Assembly (NCBI GenBank): GCA_004352715.1
Contig: SCFE01000039.1
Location: forward strand, 1,779,649-1,843,648
DNA length: 64,000 nucleotides
Source: Hofstenia miamia
Lineage: Eukaryota > Xenacoelomorpha > Acoela
Direction of reading: 5' to 3'
The notes under the pieces were generated by a model that was given only the letters and a program-made list of their open reading frames with translations, searched no databases and had not been told where the DNA came from. How positions within the stretch are numbered: the stretch's first letter is position 1; each line of letters begins with the position of its first letter. The position numbers were made by a program, and so were the translations under genes. Of the stretch, positions 59,310-64,000 are shown piece by piece.

Positions 59310-62300
59310 TCCTAAGTTTAAGTTTAGTACTGGCCTATTACTAAATTCCACAGAAATAATGCAATCTCCTAACAATATATAATTTACTAACGTAGAATGC
59401 AATTAGAACATTTAAATGAATTTGAAATTTGATACAGTGTCAGTCAAAGTGTTCGAAATTAACATAGCATTCATAAACAAAAACTGCATGTCTAAAATTT
59501 ATGTTCTTATTAACAATTAAATAGCTTAAACAATATATGAGTAACTTATATTAATTGCAAATGTGAATGTTGAAACACCATGACAAAAATGCTATAAGTA
59601 TAGTAGTACAGAGTTCCTTTGTTAATAATGCCTACATTTGACAATTGCGATCAATTTGCTAAGATAATTAGAATGTGAATTGCAAAATGTTGTTATAAAT
59701 TAAAAATTAAGGTTATTTTATCTTATGTAAATTATGATATTTAACAAATTTATGTCCTTTATCACATTTTGAACACTTTGACTTTAAACACTTTGATATG
59801 AACCATTTGATACAACTATCAATATAAACATAAGGATAATATGGAATATTTATTATTTTATAGCTTGTAGAGCTAGTGAAGCAAATAATTGGACTGCATG
59901 AGATCTACATTGTATCAATTTCATTTATCATGCAAACTAATCAAAATAAGGCAATACTGCTATAGTAAAGTGCCCCAGTATTTCCACTTGAAATTTGTTC
60001 TTCTACTATGACATCATATCAATCACTTATTAATAGGTATCAAAAAAAACTATGGCAACTTAACTTTGAGAATAGTGACTTGCACAAAGCTAGTTTACCT
60101 GAAAGCAGACTTGGCAGAATTCAGTGGCTTTTGTATATCCTCAAATTATAGTTTTTCTAGTATTAACAGTGCCTTTGCAAGATGAAACCACATTTATTGT
60201 CCAATGGAAATGATTTGTGAGAATTCAGTTTTTTAGCAAAAAGGATATTAATAAATAGGCTTTCATAGTTCCACTCATACAAGGAAGTGGAATGCCTGTT
60301 ATTCTCATGATTGGAGTAGATAGTGATAATTGCAATTTGTAAAGATATGTTAATTCATCAATAACTTAAGCAACAGAAGAGATACTTTGCTAGAACTTTT
60401 TTCTGGTGAGCAATAAATTCTTCTTCTTTAAATTCTATATTATGGCTATTATTGTTGACGCACTGAATTTATTCTGCTAATGTTTTTATTGAAGAGATTA
60501 TTTGTTGATGTCACAGATTATAAAACCAGTGACTTAGCTCTACCTTTGTTCTATGCTTCAAGACTGACTGCACTGTGGAAATCCTTGCATATATGGCATA
60601 AATCAGCAAGGAATTTGATTGAATAAAATGCAATTATCAATGCAATAAATTCACTATATATTGATAGTACAATGTTAAAAGTACAGAAAACAGTATGGAC
60701 TTTGTCATTAATCAATGGCTGATTTCAAATGTATCTCTTTAAAATTTGGCTGAAGACCAAATGCATAAATTGCAGAAAGGGAAAAGTAATACAATCAGTA
60801 AATTTCTATGTTAAATGTAAACAGAGTTTCAGAGGACTGCTATATATTTTTAAATGTAAATGTGACCATTAATATTTGATTATTACATTTATTTACATCC
60901 ACTTGGCCTTAGTGAGATTAGCTTAGAAAAATAAATTTAGCTATCTAATTGTTTCATTGAATGGTGTCTCTAAAAGTCAGGAGTAGGTGAAACGAAAATG
61001 AGGGAAGTGTCTAATCAAATATAACCAGTACTTATATTTGTCAAAAATTTATTATACAAAGCAACCCATTTTGTAAATAGCAGATTACGAAAACGAATTT
61101 TTTTTGAGTTTTTGTTATAGATATTTCAGCAAATCAACATTTAAGCATTCTTTAAGTCTTCCGAAAATTTGTATTTCAAATTTGAAAGTATTCTTTCATT
61201 TTTGCAAAGCGTGTAGGGATGCAGAGGACTGTATTGTTGCAAGATGAGAATGCTAAATAAGTTTGACATTTGTTTTTATAATTTCTGAATCATAATATTT
61301 GTAGATGAATAGAATGTAATTTTAGAAATAGCGTTATTCACACATTTCAAGCTTCTAAATGAAAATTACTCTATGCTGTAAGCAAGTTAATGAATTTTAC
61401 GCTATGAATATTCTTTTAACTAAATTATATATATGTGTAAATCACTAGTTAGTCCTTAGTTACAGAAATGATAGCCTCTCAATAAGCCTATATTTTAAAT
61501 CTAAATGTTAATTGTTGAAAGTGCACAGTATAGGGTAAAAATCGGAAAAATGCCACAAATGCTTAAAACACTGAATAGACTGATAACTTATCACCACCCC
61601 ATTACACATGAAAACACGTGGTAAATGTTAAATTAAGTTAAGTTATAATGCTAACAGCGGATTGAAAAAAAATATATTAAATATGAAATTTATAAATGAC
61701 TAATAAGATGTGTTTACGATATACTCAAATTTAAAATGAATTTATGCTGTTTTTCAGTATTTGGCAATATCTCATTTTACAAACAATATTTATACGCATA
61801 CATTATCTTAATTTATGGTGGAACATAATATTTTTTTCTATATGTATATTTAGGATTGTTGCAAATTATTAAACTGTCAAGTAAATGTGCGTTTTTCAAT
61901 GTATTGTAATATATTTGTCTTTCAAGAATTTACAGCAGGATTAATGCAATTGATGAGCTCAATTACGCATTCTTTTGATTTCATTAGTTTTATTAATTGA
62001 TCGTCCTTCGCAGTTGTTTACACCTGAATGTGTCCTAATTGAGCTCTCGATATTATATATTATATTTCATTGATAAGCTGTAAACACACCCTAAGATGTT
62101 AGCTATTTTTCTCAGGCTAAGTTTCTTCAATCTAATTTAGGCCGCATTTATTTTGTTATGATTACTATAAATATATAATTTCAAAGAAATATTAGCTACG
62201 ATACATTGGCAAATTCTAAAAGCTAGTTCGGATTCACTGAATTACATGCTACACTATGATGACAATATGAGATATTGCAATTTTACAATTACTTGGTATT

Positions 62301-62396
62301 GAATCTGCTTATTTGATATGCCAAGGTATTGATCAGAATTATCTCAAGACAAGAAGTGACTGGGGTACAAACCAATGAAGCAATCACTCCGAGCCA
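59310..62396. other. Upstream flank of CCT1, no gene seen
   Basis: About 3 kb, AT-rich, without exon-like frames, transposon ends or RNA genes that I can support. The first few hundred bases above 59309 should contain the CCT1 promoter and 5' UTR. Confidence 0.5.
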
Positions 62397-63414
62397 AAAA
62401 ATGCAGCACATTCACGAAAGAAGAAGTTTAACCGTTGTAATATTCAAACAAATTTAAAAGTTAAAAATTGCTTCTGTAAGCGCTTCCTCAAATTTTCATG
62501 CCTCTGCTATAGAGACGTTTTAATAACATTTTTGGTTGTCATTATTTTATGAGATAATTATTAATTTAGGTGTTCCCTAACTATAATTTTGATAGAATAT
62601 ACAGTTGCGGCAGAACCATGTCGCTTGGGTATGCAACTGCATACCCGAGAATGTTGTTGGGTATCCAAAGCATACCCAAAATAGATATTTTGATATGAAT
62701 AACATTTACAAATAACTTCGTGAGTATATTATAGGAGACTAAGGAAGCAGGTATGTTTGCTACAATTGCTGATGAATATGGAAAGAAAAACAAGATGAAA
62801 TATGCATTTTGGTTTGGGCAAATATGCAGAAATATGTTGTTGAACGGAACATTGGGAATTGATCAAAAAGCTTAAAATCTATTGCACTGAAGAACTTTCA
62901 TATATTNAAAAATGCAGCACATTCACGAAAGAAGAAGTTTAACCGTTGTAATATTCAAACAAATTTAAAAGTTAAAAATTGCTTCTGTAAGCGCTTCCTC
63001 AAATTTTCATGCCTCTGCTATAGAGACGTTTTAATAACATTTTTGGTTGTCATTATTTTATGAGATTATTAATTTAGGTGTTCCCTAACTATAATTTTGA
63101 TAGAATATACAGTTGCGGCAGAACCATGTCGCTTGGGTATGCAACTGCATACCCGAGAATGTTGTTGGGTATCCAAAGCATACCCAAAATAGATATTTTG
63201 ATATGAATAACATTTACAAATAACTTCGTGAGTATATTATAGGAGACTAAGGAAGCAGGTATGTTTGCTACAATTGCTGATGAATATGGAAAGAAAAACA
63301 AGATGAAATATGCATTTTGGTTTGGGCAAATATGCAGAAATATGTTGTTGAACGGAACATTGGGAATTGATCAAAAAGCTTAAAATCTATTGCACTGAAG
63401 AACTTTCATATATT
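62397..63414. repeat. About 510-bp duplication around a single-n join, differing by a 3-base indel
   Basis: 62397-62906 and 62908-63414 match apart from 3 bases (ATAATTATTAATT versus ATTATTAATT near 62552). With n at 62907 this looks like two alleles placed in tandem. Each copy contains GGGTATGCAACTGCATACCC, a near-perfect 20-base palindrome, followed by GGGTATCC and GCATACCC. Confidence 0.85.
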
Positions 63415-63420
63415 TACTAC

Positions 63421-63436
63421 CCCCCCCCCCCCCCCG
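63421..63436. repeat. Poly-C tract
   Basis: A run of about 16 C directly after the duplicated segment. Confidence 0.9.
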
Positions 63437-63632
63437 TCCACATTCACACTGGTTAGTAGCGTTTGCTTAATAAAGAGCATAATAGTTCTTATTAATTGAC
63501 GTCACGAATTCGGGTTTTATTAGCTATCAATCGTTCAGAGATTGAGTTTTCATTTACCTCTCTTGGTAAGGTAGCATTCTTAGTAGTTTGACTACTACTT
63601 GATGAAGCGAAGGTATAGTTTTTCATTGAAAT

Positions 63633-63761
63633 TTACAATAACTTAGTTTCTTTATTCAATTCTTCATTATTAGTGTTGATAGCTGAAGTAACATTTTCAT
63701 GGTTATGAGTAAAGTTTTCCGAGAGGGCATCCGATTGTGCATTTGTGAAACATGAACAAGA
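63633..63761 (-). CDS. Possible terminal exon of an unknown gene
   Basis: On the minus strand a pyrimidine-rich TTTTATTTAACAG acceptor precedes a 43-codon frame to a TAA at 63635-63633. It starts SCSCFTNAQSDALSENF and continues NHENVTSAINTNNEELNK, polar and Asn/Glu-rich, with no known domain. The exon could instead use a GTAAAT donor two bases before the stop. The rest of the gene would lie beyond the right window edge. Confidence 0.25.
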   Translation of the reverse strand, partial: SCSCFTNAQSDALSENFTHNHENVTSAINTNNEELNKETKLL

Positions 63762-64000
63762 CTGTTAAATAAAACGAACGGTCACAAGCACAAGCTCTCT
63801 CCTTTCATTTAGTTCTACACGTGTAGAACACTTTATTAATAGTTTTCATCGTATTTTTTATCAAATATGTGTAGCTAAATTTTTTCTAACCGTCTTTGTG
63901 TTCAAGTTGAATTATTTAATGATTTTATTAAAACGGCTTCAATCAAACAAGTGTTAATATTTCAGTCTGAAAAGAATCTCGTGTCCACAATGTTTTCATA

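Noticed and set aside
62581-63301. Two identical 70-codon minus-strand ORFs
   Set aside because: Allelic or overlap duplication around n at 62907; no protein family resemblance.
1-64000. CRISPR arrays, operons, rRNA or tRNA genes
   Set aside because: Repeats present are transposon ends, microsatellites and assembly duplicates; no regularly spaced repeats, no tRNA cloverleaf and no rRNA signature was seen, and the genes have eukaryotic introns.

Overview
The window is AT-rich nuclear DNA from an animal, most likely an invertebrate; I cannot narrow the lineage further from sequence alone. It holds intron-bearing housekeeping genes with GT-AG splice sites and a dense, mixed load of transposons. 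There are no prokaryotic features. The assembly is a scaffold of short contigs: three N runs (308, 173 and exactly 1000 bases), eight single-n joins, and four joins flanked by near-identical copies of the same sequence that look like unmerged overlaps or alleles.

Host genes. (1) A single-exon DNAJB-type Hsp40 lies on the minus strand at 4752-5792, with heat-shock-element-like sites just upstream. (2) CCT1 (TCP-1 alpha, a chaperonin subunit) is on the minus strand. Ten exons at 30544-23930 fit together in phase, and the missing first exon is found about 28.7 kb upstream at 59309-59240. Joined, they give a 547-residue protein ending at a stop. (3) Four phase-compatible exons of a cullin, closest to CUL4, lie at 33828-32971 on the minus strand inside the giant first intron of CCT1. 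Both the cullin start and its terminal neddylation domain are missing. (4) Four phase-compatible exons of an unrecognised gene lie on the plus strand at 37444-38367 in the same intron.

Mobile DNA, left to right: a dead LINE with a restriction-like endonuclease C terminus (1-535); a LINE RT scrap (1046-1535); a Mutator-like element with 9-bp target duplications (1911-4080); a MITE-like inverted repeat (6212-7024); a nest of hAT elements (8730-11821) beside another hAT end (11927-12322); a LINE 3' end (14541-15346); a long degenerate LINE (16640-21380) split by a hAT element (18891-20701); and another LINE (21600-23210). Inside CCT1 intron 1 follow two pieces of a TTAA-target transposon (32175-32821 and 34149-35607), a piggyBac-like MITE (39829-40315), a rosa-type mariner (41413-42468), a Gypsy-type LTR element body (42480-45743), LINE copies (48302-48875, 49240-50950, 56100-56725), two Tc1-like elements (51129-54686 and 54711-56029) and a long-terminal-inverted-repeat element (56849-59072).

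The host genes share a theme of protein quality control (Hsp40, chaperonin, cullin ligase), but nothing shows they are linked functionally. The most striking point is the CCT1 gene model: a first intron that contains a partial second gene, an unknown third gene and more than ten transposons.
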